NCBI RefSeq assembly: GCF_004331675.1
Contig: NZ_SJSN01000004.1
Location: 2,255-66,254 of the forward strand
Direction: 5' to 3'
DNA: 64,000 bases
Source of the DNA: Pedobacter frigidisoli
GTDB taxonomy: Bacteria; Bacteroidota; Bacteroidia; Sphingobacteriales; Sphingobacteriaceae
The stretch's first letter is position 1, and each line of letters begins with the position of its first letter. The notes under the pieces were generated by a model, which ran no database searches, was not told where the DNA came from, and was given only the letters and a program-made list of their open reading frames with translations. Both the position numbers and the translations under genes were made by a program. This document shows, piece by piece, positions 18,968 through 27,672 of this stretch.

Positions 18968-21900
18968 ATGCACGAACATCTACCTTTTTTGCTGGGTGGC
19001 GGTCAGCTCGGAGAATTGATCCGAAACAAAGACTGGTCATCCACTACCCTGAATTCCCCCGAGGCCTGGCCTGAAAGCCTGAGGTCTGCAATCGCGATCT
19101 CTTTAAGTTCCGGGTTTCCGATAGCCATCTATTGGGGAGAGGACTTTACCCTGCTCTACAATGACGCCTGGAGTAGTATTCCAGGGCAAAAGCATCCCTG
19201 GGCGCTGGGCAAACCTGGAGCAGTGGTCTGGCCTGAAATCTGGGGAGGTTTAAAAGAAGAATTTGAGAGTGTGCTCTATCAGGGTAAGTCTTACCGCAGG
19301 CCGGATGCTCCACTATATATGCACCGTTATGGATATACTGAGGAATGTTATTTTGATTATACGCTATCTCCGGTTTTGGATGCGGGAGGTAAAGTGGGCG
19401 GCGTATTTAATGCAGTTATAGAAACCTCTTACCGTGTAATTAACGAGCGCCGGGCTGCGATAAGGAGTGAATTTCTTTCCCAGGGGCATGCAGCTACCAG
19501 CATCAACGCTGCGTACAATAATATTGAGGTACTATTGAAAACAGCCTTCCTGGATATCCCGTTTTACATTTATTATAGTAATGACCCTAAATCCATCGAA
19601 AATGAGGTTATCTTTAGCAGTTGCCTGAATGCAGGTCAGCTCTACGATATCTCGCAAATGACCGAAGGAATCATCGGGCAGCAGATTATCCACCTGACCG
19701 ATCTTGATAACCATATGAGCGAACCCGCAACATGCCACTGGCCGGAACCGGTAACCGAAGCGCTAGTCATCCCGGTACTCAGCGCAGAAGGTGTTGTGAA
19801 AGGAAATCTGGTGTTGGCAGCTTCTGCGCGAAAGCGTATTGATGAGGATTATCGCCAGTTTCTCTTGGCTATTGCTGCAAACGCAGGAATGATTCTCAAT
19901 AATGCAGCGGCTGCCGAGCTTGCGGTTGCTTACCAAAATGAACTCCTTTTAAATGCAGAGCTTCAGGAAGAGCAGCAGGCACTAACAGAAGAAGTCACCG
20001 CCGCCAACGAAGATCTTTCTGCATTGAACGAAGAACTTTATGCATCTAACGAGCAGCTGGGAGCGGCCAACAGAGAATTGGCCACGACTAATGAGGAGCT
20101 GAACGAGACACAAGCCCTTTTACAGGAAACCTTGAAGGGACTCGGGCAAAGCGAGCAACGTTTCCAAAACCTGATCAGGGAGGCATCTGTAGGGATCGTC
20201 CTCCTAACCGGGACGGAGCTCGTTGTCGAGGTCGTCAATGAAGCCTATGGTAAACTCATTGGGCGGAGTGCCCAGGAGTTGCTGAAAAGGCCGCTGTTTG
20301 AGATCATTCCCGAGGCGGAAGCAGATTTCAGGAAAATTATTGGTCCAGTACTTCAGAGCGGGGAACCGACCCACCTATATGAGCAGGCTTACTTGGTTTA
20401 CAAAGACGGGCTACCCATCTCGGGTTTTCTTAACCTGATTTATCAGCCCTACCGGGAAACTGATGGAAAGGTTACAGGGGTGATGATTTTGTGCCAGGAT
20501 GTTTCTGATCAGGTGGCAGCCAGGCTTCAGGCAGAAGCTACGGAACGCCGTTCTCAGTTCATGCTTAACGCTATTCCCCAACAGGTCTGGACCGCCGATC
20601 CCCAGGGACAGTTGAATTATGTCAATCAGGTCGTTTCAGATGATTTCGGCTATCCCGGGCCTGAAATAGTAGGGCAAGGGTGGCAGGCCTTTATCCATCC
20701 CGATGATCTGCCTTCATGTCTGCTAGCCTGGCATCAGGCATTGACGAGCGGTGAGGAATACCTGACCGAATTTCGGCTAAAATTTGCAAACGGGGCATAT
20801 AACTGGCACCTGGCCAGGGCAATCCCGTTAATTGAAAATGGCGAGATCAGTTTATGGCTGGGCACCAACACCAATATTGAGCAGCAAAAAAGAACGGAGC
20901 AAAAAAAAGACGAATTTCTGTCCATTGCCAGTCATGAGCTTAAAACCCCGCTTACCGGGATAAAGGCCTTCACGCAGTTGATGCAGAGAAGTACCGACCC
21001 CGGCCGTACTGCATCCTATATCGAAAAATCGACCGATAATATCCACAGGCTTGAAAAACTGATCAATGACCTGCTTGATGTCACCAAGATCAATGCAGGA
21101 AAACTCAGCTACGACCTTAAGGCGTTCAATTTCTCCCAGATGCTGAAGGACAGTGTCGAAAGCGCCCAGTTGATCACCCACCACCGGATTAATCTGGAGC
21201 AAACTGAAGACCTGATCATCACCGGAGACCGTTTCAGACTGGAGCAGGTGATCAACAACTTTTTGAGCAATGCCATCAAGTATTCTCCTGACGGAATACA
21301 GGTTAACGTGAAAAGCCAGCTTTCAGGTGAAGCATTAATTGTTTCTGTTCAGGACTTTGGGATTGGCATCCAACAGGAACATATCCAGCGCCTGTTTGAC
21401 CGCTATTATAGGATCGACAACAGTTCCACGCGGTTTGAGGGACTAGGACTTGGACTGTACATCTCTTCGGAAATTGTCAAAAGACATATGGGAACCTTCT
21501 GGATAGAAAGCGAGCTGGGTAAAGGTTCGACTTTTTATTTCCGCCTGCCGCTAACTGAGCCTCAGCCAGCCCCCCCGCTCACCGAAGAAAACCAGTTCTA
21601 CCAAAATGAACACATCACCATTAAGCAGGATAATGACAACAAATGTTTGGAAGTAGATTGGACAGGCTTCCAGACCATCGATACAGTTAAAGAAGGAGGC
21701 TCGAAAATGATCCAGATGCTAAAAGCAAGCGGCTTCAAAAACGTTATGAATGACAATACCAACGTAATTGGCTCCTGGTCTGAAGCGTCCGACTGGGCGG
21801 GACAAGAGTGGTTCCCAATGATGGAAAAGGCCGGGCTAAAGTATTTTGCCTGGGTATATTCTCCCAGTGCCTTCAGCAGGCTCTCAGCAGAAAAAGCGGT

Positions 21901-21985
21901 GGACGTCAAGGTCGGAAATACAATAGTCCATTTTTTTACCGAAGCTGAAACCGCCCGGCAATGGTTAAGCAGCCTAGAGATGTAA
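18968..21985 (+). CDS. PAS/GAF sensor histidine kinase with C-terminal STAS/SEC14-like domain
   Basis: This is a 1005-residue soluble kinase without a signal peptide. The order is an N-terminal PAS-like region (about 15-140), a GAF-like region (about 170-315), a long heptad coiled coil with repeated EELxAxNEEL units (about 333-390), PAS (SEQRFQNLIREASVGIVLL, about 395-520), PAS_3 (about 530-640), HisKA with His656 in SIASHELKTPLTGI, and HATPase with the DFGIGI and GLGLGLYIS boxes (about 760-870). From about residue 880 an extra 120 residues (ITIKQDNDN, EEWFPMMEKAGLKYFAWV-like, FFTEAETARQWL) resemble stand-alone STAS/SEC14 proteins of Bacteroidota. There is no receiver domain and no adjacent response regulator, so it is an orphan whose partner must be elsewhere. 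Its stimulus is unknown. Confidence 0.9.
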   Translation: MHEHLPFLLGGGQLGELIRNKDWSSTTLNSPEAWPESLRSAIAISLSSGFPIAIYWGEDFTLLYNDAWSSIPGQKHPWALGKPGAVVWPEIWGGLKEEFESVLYQGKSYRRPDAPLYMHRYGYTEECYFDYTLSPVLDAGGKVGGVFNAVIETSYRVINERRAAIRSEFLSQGHAATSINAAYNNIEVLLKTAFLDIPFYIYYSNDPKSIENEVIFSSCLNAGQLYDISQMTEGIIGQQIIHLTDLDNHMSEPATCHWPEPVTEALVIPVLSAEGVVKGNLVLAASARKRIDEDYRQFLLAIAANAGMILNNAAAAELAVAYQNELLLNAELQEEQQALTEEVTAANEDLSALNEELYASNEQLGAANRELATTNEELNETQALLQETLKGLGQSEQRFQNLIREASVGIVLLTGTELVVEVVNEAYGKLIGRSAQELLKRPLFEIIPEAEADFRKIIGPVLQSGEPTHLYEQAYLVYKDGLPISGFLNLIYQPYRETDGKVTGVMILCQDVSDQVAARLQAEATERRSQFMLNAIPQQVWTADPQGQLNYVNQVVSDDFGYPGPEIVGQGWQAFIHPDDLPSCLLAWHQALTSGEEYLTEFRLKFANGAYNWHLARAIPLIENGEISLWLGTNTNIEQQKRTEQKKDEFLSIASHELKTPLTGIKAFTQLMQRSTDPGRTASYIEKSTDNIHRLEKLINDLLDVTKINAGKLSYDLKAFNFSQMLKDSVESAQLITHHRINLEQTEDLIITGDRFRLEQVINNFLSNAIKYSPDGIQVNVKSQLSGEALIVSVQDFGIGIQQEHIQRLFDRYYRIDNSSTRFEGLGLGLYISSEIVKRHMGTFWIESELGKGSTFYFRLPLTEPQPAPPLTEENQFYQNEHITIKQDNDNKCLEVDWTGFQTIDTVKEGGSKMIQMLKASGFKNVMNDNTNVIGSWSEASDWAGQEWFPMMEKAGLKYFAWVYSPSAFSRLSAEKAVDVKVGNTIVHFFTEAETARQWLSSLEM

Positions 21986-22732
21986 GTTCATCATAGATGT
22001 CATAACAAAGGCTATACTGTAATTTTCACGCTATGCCCGGATTGTACAGTTAAAGCTTCTTAACTTGTTAAACGTAAGGATCGACCGCCGCTAAGCGTAG
22101 TTGTGAGTCTGCAATTGGAAATAAGGTGGACAAACCAATTTGCTTGACCCCCATTGTACCAATTTTTATTTATTTGAAAATGCATTGATAATCAGTTTAT
22201 TGTGAGAGAATTGTTTTCGGCGATGAGGGTCAACTGACAATGGTTTATCCACGTAATCAAATTTCCCTCAACTTTTGATATGCAGGCAGGTACACCCCGT
22301 GTGCTCAACAAGGCAGAAACAATGTTGGTGTTCAAAAAATCATTCTGCATCAATCCAGAGCCCATATTCGATCATTAAAAGGTAATTATAATAGCCAAGA
22401 TACACAAAAAAAGACATGCATGTATTGAGGAAACCATTAGATAGTTGTAAGATATAAGTGTAGTATAGATCGCCCTGTTAGATAAGGTTCAATACAGATA
22501 TCATTAACTTAAATTTTTCTAATCGCCTCTGGAATTTCAACTTGAACAGCTGATGTGACCTGTGTAACAAGGAAGTTTTGTGAAATCCTCCTCGGTGCTG
22601 ACCAAGTCGAGCATTTGAAGAACATTATGAATTTGATCGCATTCTTTCGGCGTACAAAAACAAAATCTCCGTCACTCTGTTAGATGAGGGTTCAACCCAA
22701 TATAAATTTAATCGGCATCTTAATCTCATCAA
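21986..22732. other. 747-base gap without a gene
   Basis: Neither strand shows a frame with coding character or a recognisable protein fragment. The sequence is AT-rich. It presumably contains the terminator of the kinase gene and the promoter of the sigma factor, but I could not assign either to a specific site. Confidence 0.5.
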
Positions 22733-23245
22733 ATGAATGAACTGCAATTCAGTGCAATGATCAAAGAGCACTCTCCATCACTTCGTAGCCATGCGATTCG
22801 CTATACTAAAAATGAGGATGACGCGGATGATCTTGTGCAGGATACGATGATAAAAGCGATACGGTTCTACAAAAACTTTCAAGAGGGAACGAACATAAAG
22901 GGATGGCTGTTTGTGATTATGCGCAATACATTCATCAATGACCATAGAAAGAATACCAGAAAAAAAGCACTCATTACGCAGACCGATGAGATCAGTTCCC
23001 AGGACTTGGTAGTCAGTGCCTCTGACAATAAAGCGACAGGAACGTTCATTATGGGTGATATACAAAAAGCGCTGGCATCAATCCCATCGGTTTACTCCAC
23101 GCCCTTTACCCGGTATTTCGAGGGTCATAAATATCAGGAAATAGCCGACGAATTTGGTATACCGATAGGAACAGTCAAAACCAGAATCCATATGGCACGG
23201 GAAATGCTTAAAAAATACTTAAAGAATTACCAGTCCGAACGGTAG
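22733..23245 (+). CDS. ECF-type RNA polymerase sigma factor
   Basis: The 170-residue protein has the two conserved sigma regions. Region 2 runs from about residue 8 to 80 with the DDADDLVQDTMIKAIRF segment and GWLFVIMRNTFINDHRK, and region 4 from about 110 to 165 ends in YQEIADEFGIPIGTVKTRIHMAREML, the DNA-binding helix-turn-helix. It directs RNA polymerase to an alternative promoter set. No anti-sigma factor gene follows, which is unusual for SusC-linked ECF systems. The next gene, a TonB-dependent receptor, is convergent. Its targets and the way it is held inactive are not visible. Confidence 0.92.
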   Translation: MNELQFSAMIKEHSPSLRSHAIRYTKNEDDADDLVQDTMIKAIRFYKNFQEGTNIKGWLFVIMRNTFINDHRKNTRKKALITQTDEISSQDLVVSASDNKATGTFIMGDIQKALASIPSVYSTPFTRYFEGHKYQEIADEFGIPIGTVKTRIHMAREMLKKYLKNYQSER

Positions 23246-23603
23246 AAAAAGTGATGTAAATTTTGAGAAATCTCAACTAAACATCCTTTGAACAGTTTTA
23301 TAGATATCACCAAAAACCTCCTTTAAATACCCTAAAAGGCAATTTTTAACATTCAAAAACAATCAAAGAAACACACTTTAAAGCCACTTTTTCCCCTTTT
23401 TTTTCCGCTTTCTCAATTTTGAAAAAAATGCGTAAAAACCTCATTTTCAGCGGAAAACTCCCATTTTGATATATAAAAAATATTATTACGAAAAATGAGA
23501 AATATTTGGAAAAATAAAATTATGAAATTTTGAATTCTTACTTTAAGATATTTAAAGTGTGAACCTAAACAGTGATATGTCCTGTCTGTTAACGCCAAAC
23601 CTG
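23246..23603. other. 358-base AT-rich gap between convergent genes
   Basis: This is the region between the sigma factor and the TonB-dependent receptor. It is rich in A/T runs (for example a run of nine T near 23398). No coding sequence or clear hairpin was identified. Confidence 0.4.
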
Positions 23604-26069
23604 TTAAAACTCCTTATCTCCGAATTCGCTGGTAGGAAGTTTGGATTTACCGATAAGCTTATTCAGGTTAAAGCTGAAATTTAACATGAAAACATCGGTT
23701 TCATAAATATAGTTGGTAGTGGTATAAAAGTCTCTTCCAAATGTCGTTATCCCTTGCCTGTTTGATTGTTCCATACCGAGGTCAATATTCTGCCACTGAA
23801 GGGTTGCGGAGAGACGCCCGTCCATAAATGTTTTCTTAATAGAAGTATTGGGAACCAGAAACTTGGAATCCTCACCCTGAGCAGTTGGCCGTTTTGATAG
23901 ATAATTCACATTTCCCTGTACACTCCAGGCTTTATTCAGTTTAAAGTTGGAATTTGCATTTACAGAGAATACCCAATTCGCGTTATCCACTACTGAATTA
24001 CTGCCCAGCACGCTTAAATCCCCAGACACCTTATAATTATAAACGTTACCGCCCAGATATAGGCTCCACCACTTAACAGGCTGAAGGTTTGCGCCTAACT
24101 CAAGGCCAAATGAACGTGCCTTTTCTGCATTCGTAAATACCCTGTTCAAAATCGTATCTGCATAAACACTATTTACACGCTGTATAGGGTTTTTGATGTT
24201 CTGGTAATAAAGGGTTAAAAAAAAAGAGCCCTTTTTGAACGTTCTGGTCAGTCCGAGTTCTACAAGATCGATAAAAGATGGTTTTAGGTCAGGATCGCCC
24301 TGTTCCAAGGTTTCTGAGTGTTCTCTTTCGGGTATGGGGTTAAGCTCGAAATTATTGGTACGCTGGATCCTCTTGGAATATCCAGCCTTTAATTTAAGTC
24401 CATTGTTGACACTGTAAAGCAGGTTTAAAGAGGGGAAAAGGTTGGAAAGGTCCAGCTCGTGAGGTGCATGATCATAAGAAAGCTCCAACGTTCTGGTGGC
24501 GTATTCATAACGTAGTCCAGCAATGTATTCCAGTTTATCCAGTTTGCCCGAATACTGTGAATAAAGCGAATGAATCTGGTTCTTTGCTCTGGCGCTTCCC
24601 CTAAACCGGTTGGAATCTTGCTGTGAGGTTGCAGGGATAACAAAATAATCGAACTGTCCATCCTGGGTGTCATATCTGAACTGATAACCGCTCTCCAGTT
24701 TTCCTTTACCTACATTAATAGCGTAATCCAGCTTAAACCTATATCCATTGATCGGGTTCTTATAGGGATTAAAAACATACTGTATTGTGTCGGAGGTATT
24801 GGGATATCCAAGATTCCTGTTCCTGGTATTGCCATATAGATTTGCATTCTCATATAAAAGCGATGCTGTCAGCGAAGATTTATCTGTGAAAGTATGTGTA
24901 TAATCCAGATTGCCAAGGGTGAATGTACCTTCTTTCGTCTGTAGATTAGAATTGTAATAGGTTGTTGAGCTGATCGGCAGCCCTGTTGAAAGATCTGAAG
25001 TGCTATTGGTGTAAACCAGGTCTGCCAGACGTGCCTGATGGCGTTTTCCCCTAAAAAAACCAACAGAAAAGGAGTTGTTTTTACCTAGGGAATAGATTGC
25101 GGATAATCTGCCTGCGTAATTATATTTATCAAAACTACGTTCACCGTTCGAGGGAAACCGTGTAATGGTATTATTGGTGAAATTTTTTGTGAACACATCT
25201 CCTTCACGGTAGCCTGCATTATCATTTCTAAGATAATTTCCACCTACAGAGATATCCCATTTATCCTTTTTGAAGTTCAGCGTAACATCTCCCCCAAAGC
25301 GCTTGGGCTTTTCCTTATTGTCATAGTCAGTTGAACTTGGAAGTCCAGCCTGGACATTTGCCGTCAATGTAAATCCGTCGTTGGCACCTTTCTTGGTTAT
25401 GATATTGATAATACCGGACTTTCCATCAGGATCATATTTTGCAGAGGGAGAGGTAATCAGTTCTATATTCTCCAGACTATTTGCAGGTAACTGACTTAAA
25501 ACAGTCTGCGCATCAGCAAGTACTGGCTTGCCATTTACCAGAACAAGAAATCCGGTCGATCCTCTAACGCTGATCTGCCCCTCTCCGTTAACAGAGACAG
25601 AAGGTAGGTTCTTTAACACGTCAACCGCGGTTCCACCTTTTGCGCTTTCAAATTGATCTGCGCGATAAGATTGTTTATCAATCTTATTGGAGGCATTGAC
25701 CTTTCCACTGGTAATATTGACCTGACTTAACGATCCGCTGGTTGGTGTGAGGCTAACCGTGCCCAGATTAACCATTCTTGTATCACTGATTTTTACATCA
25801 ATAAATCTGTTCTTATATCCGGTGTAAGCTACCTTCAGAATGTATTGGCCAACCTGAAGCTTGCTGAGCTCAAATGATCCGTTAGGCCTGGTCAATACAC
25901 CCCCAACGACTATTGAATCTACCTTTTTTAAGAGAGCCATACTGGCATATTCGAGCGGTTGCTTGGTCTGCTGATCAATAAGAATGCCCTTAAGGGTAAC
26001 GTTTTGAGCCTTGACGGTCTGGCTAAAAAAAACAAGCAAAAGAAGTACGATGGATCTGGAGAATTGCAT
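23604..26069 (-). CDS. TonB-dependent outer-membrane receptor, not SusC type
   Basis: This 821-residue protein has a signal peptide ending near residue 21 (TVKAQN), a CarboxypepD_reg-like domain (about 22-105, LKGILIDQQTKQPLEYASM), a plug-like region (about 115-225, with SAKYDPDGKSGIINIITKKG) and a C-terminal barrel of the outer-membrane beta-barrel type. It lacks the SusC signature and has no SusD partner. The size and the ATG-PDGKSGIINIITKKG plug fit the receptor group often seen with peptides, siderophores or metals, but the ligand is not assignable. It is transcribed in the same direction as the AraC regulator 112 bases upstream, which may control it. Confidence 0.88.
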   Translation of the reverse strand: MQFSRSIVLLLLVFFSQTVKAQNVTLKGILIDQQTKQPLEYASMALLKKVDSIVVGGVLTRPNGSFELSKLQVGQYILKVAYTGYKNRFIDVKISDTRMVNLGTVSLTPTSGSLSQVNITSGKVNASNKIDKQSYRADQFESAKGGTAVDVLKNLPSVSVNGEGQISVRGSTGFLVLVNGKPVLADAQTVLSQLPANSLENIELITSPSAKYDPDGKSGIINIITKKGANDGFTLTANVQAGLPSSTDYDNKEKPKRFGGDVTLNFKKDKWDISVGGNYLRNDNAGYREGDVFTKNFTNNTITRFPSNGERSFDKYNYAGRLSAIYSLGKNNSFSVGFFRGKRHQARLADLVYTNSTSDLSTGLPISSTTYYNSNLQTKEGTFTLGNLDYTHTFTDKSSLTASLLYENANLYGNTRNRNLGYPNTSDTIQYVFNPYKNPINGYRFKLDYAINVGKGKLESGYQFRYDTQDGQFDYFVIPATSQQDSNRFRGSARAKNQIHSLYSQYSGKLDKLEYIAGLRYEYATRTLELSYDHAPHELDLSNLFPSLNLLYSVNNGLKLKAGYSKRIQRTNNFELNPIPEREHSETLEQGDPDLKPSFIDLVELGLTRTFKKGSFFLTLYYQNIKNPIQRVNSVYADTILNRVFTNAEKARSFGLELGANLQPVKWWSLYLGGNVYNYKVSGDLSVLGSNSVVDNANWVFSVNANSNFKLNKAWSVQGNVNYLSKRPTAQGEDSKFLVPNTSIKKTFMDGRLSATLQWQNIDLGMEQSNRQGITTFGRDFYTTTNYIYETDVFMLNFSFNLNKLIGKSKLPTSEFGDKEF

Positions 26070-26180
26070 GAAAGGTCTGCTAAAATGATTAATGATCTTC
26101 TATTATCAAATGGATATTAAGTACCGCAAAGAAGCAGGTAATATTCCATTTCTCACGGTACATTTGAAAATAGTATGGTA

Positions 26181-27008
26181 TTAAACAAGACTCGCCCGAT
26201 AATTTTGGGGCGTGTAACCTGTGAAACGCTTAAAATACTTTACAAAATGCGATGTATCATTGAAACTAAGTTCAAAGGTTATTTCCGCAACCGTGTTATC
26301 CGTGTAGATCAACAGGCGTTTAGCTTCATTGATAATAAATTCTGAGAGTACCACCGAAGCAGGGATGTTCATTTCCTTCTTACATGCCAGATTCAGGTTC
26401 TGCGGGGAGGTATTTAGTTTGCCGGCATAATGGGCAACACTATTTTTTAACTGTTTTTCCTGGCTCAAAATTTCTCGGAACTGATAGCACAGGCCATTGC
26501 CATCCTGTTTTCTGCCTGTGGACATTACTGCTCCCTCCGATTGGATCTTCCCCAACAATGCCTTTAATAATCCTTCGACAACTGTATTTGATGAATTACC
26601 CGCTACATCGATCTCAGCAACAAGCAATTGAAAGATCGTATTAACGGATGTAGCATTTTTTAACTGTAGAAAGGAATTCCTGCTCAACTGCAACAATAGT
26701 GTACTGATCTCTTTGTCAATACTCTGATCAATGAAGCCCTTTTTAATAATAGCGACGTAACCCTCCGGTTCTGAGCTAAGTTCCCAGTAATGCATCTGTT
26801 CTTTGCGTACAAAAAAAATACTGTTTGGAAAGATCTCAAAACCCTGCGAATCTATATAATGAAAACCGCTTCCACTGGAAAGATAGATAATTTCGAAATA
26901 GCTATTGTGCTTATGCGGTCCCGTGGCCCTTACCCCTTTTCTAAAAGGCGACACCTTCAGCATCTTATTCTCCTGGATTTTGTTTTTAACAATAATCGGC
27001 TTACTCAT
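26181..27008 (-). CDS. AraC-family transcriptional regulator
   Basis: The 275-residue protein has an N-terminal cupin-like sensor domain (KHNSYFEIIYLSSGSGFHYIDSQ at about residues 33-58) and a C-terminal pair of helix-turn-helix motifs (about 190-275), ending in the AraC signature FNDTSHFVKYFKRFTGYTPQNYRA. Such regulators bind a small molecule and activate a neighbouring operon. The gene lies just upstream of the TonB-dependent receptor in the same direction. That receptor is the best candidate target. The ligand is unknown. Confidence 0.9.
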   Translation of the reverse strand: MSKPIIVKNKIQENKMLKVSPFRKGVRATGPHKHNSYFEIIYLSSGSGFHYIDSQGFEIFPNSIFFVRKEQMHYWELSSEPEGYVAIIKKGFIDQSIDKEISTLLLQLSRNSFLQLKNATSVNTIFQLLVAEIDVAGNSSNTVVEGLLKALLGKIQSEGAVMSTGRKQDGNGLCYQFREILSQEKQLKNSVAHYAGKLNTSPQNLNLACKKEMNIPASVVLSEFIINEAKRLLIYTDNTVAEITFELSFNDTSHFVKYFKRFTGYTPQNYRASLV

Positions 27009-27672
27009 TCGCTAAATTTTGATTTCCGCACTAATTTGATCGAACGCATAAACTGCATGTGTCGACTTCTTATCATTGATTTCTTTTAACAAATATAACA
27101 TCCTTTATGGCTCTTTCGATAATCCTGTCAAAGTGTAGATTCAATTGATAGTACAAATATACGTTCCAGGAATGTTCTTTTTGCTGCTGTTTCAGCTATA
27201 GACAAACAGTGAACGTTTTTTTCGTTAGAGAGATTTTATGAGAAGTATATTACCTGATATATACTCCCAATGCAAGTTCGGCACCATATATAAGAAAAAA
27301 TTAAAACCTTGTAGATTTACAGTATATTGAAAGCCCAAATAACTATCGGGGCTTATTCATAACGTCATGGCCGTAAGCAAAATGAATCCATCGGAAGCTT
27401 TGGTTTAATACAAAATAATCATAGAGGATTTTTAAAAAACCGGAATTATACAGCGTGGTTTGGTGGTCACTTTGGCTTGGTTTTATTTTAAGTTTAATTT
27501 CCACTATGGCTATATAGCGGCCATATGTTAAAGCTCCTGAAAAAAATCAATCCTGATGTATAAGGTAGTTTTCTTCATAACAGGAAAATTTGTAAAGCCA
27601 AAGCGGCACATAGGACAGGGTCATGCTGAAGAGCCCGGCAATAAAATTGAATCAAGCGTGTATTATCCTGGG
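27009..27672. other. 664-base gap without a gene
   Basis: No frame of convincing composition is present on either strand. Several short A/T runs suggest promoter DNA for the AraC gene on the minus strand. I see no recognisable protein fragment or RNA. Confidence 0.4.

Noticed and set aside
22370..22440. Possible small RNA in the gap before the sigma factor
   Set aside because: No stable hairpin or conserved motif was visible, and conservation could not be tested.
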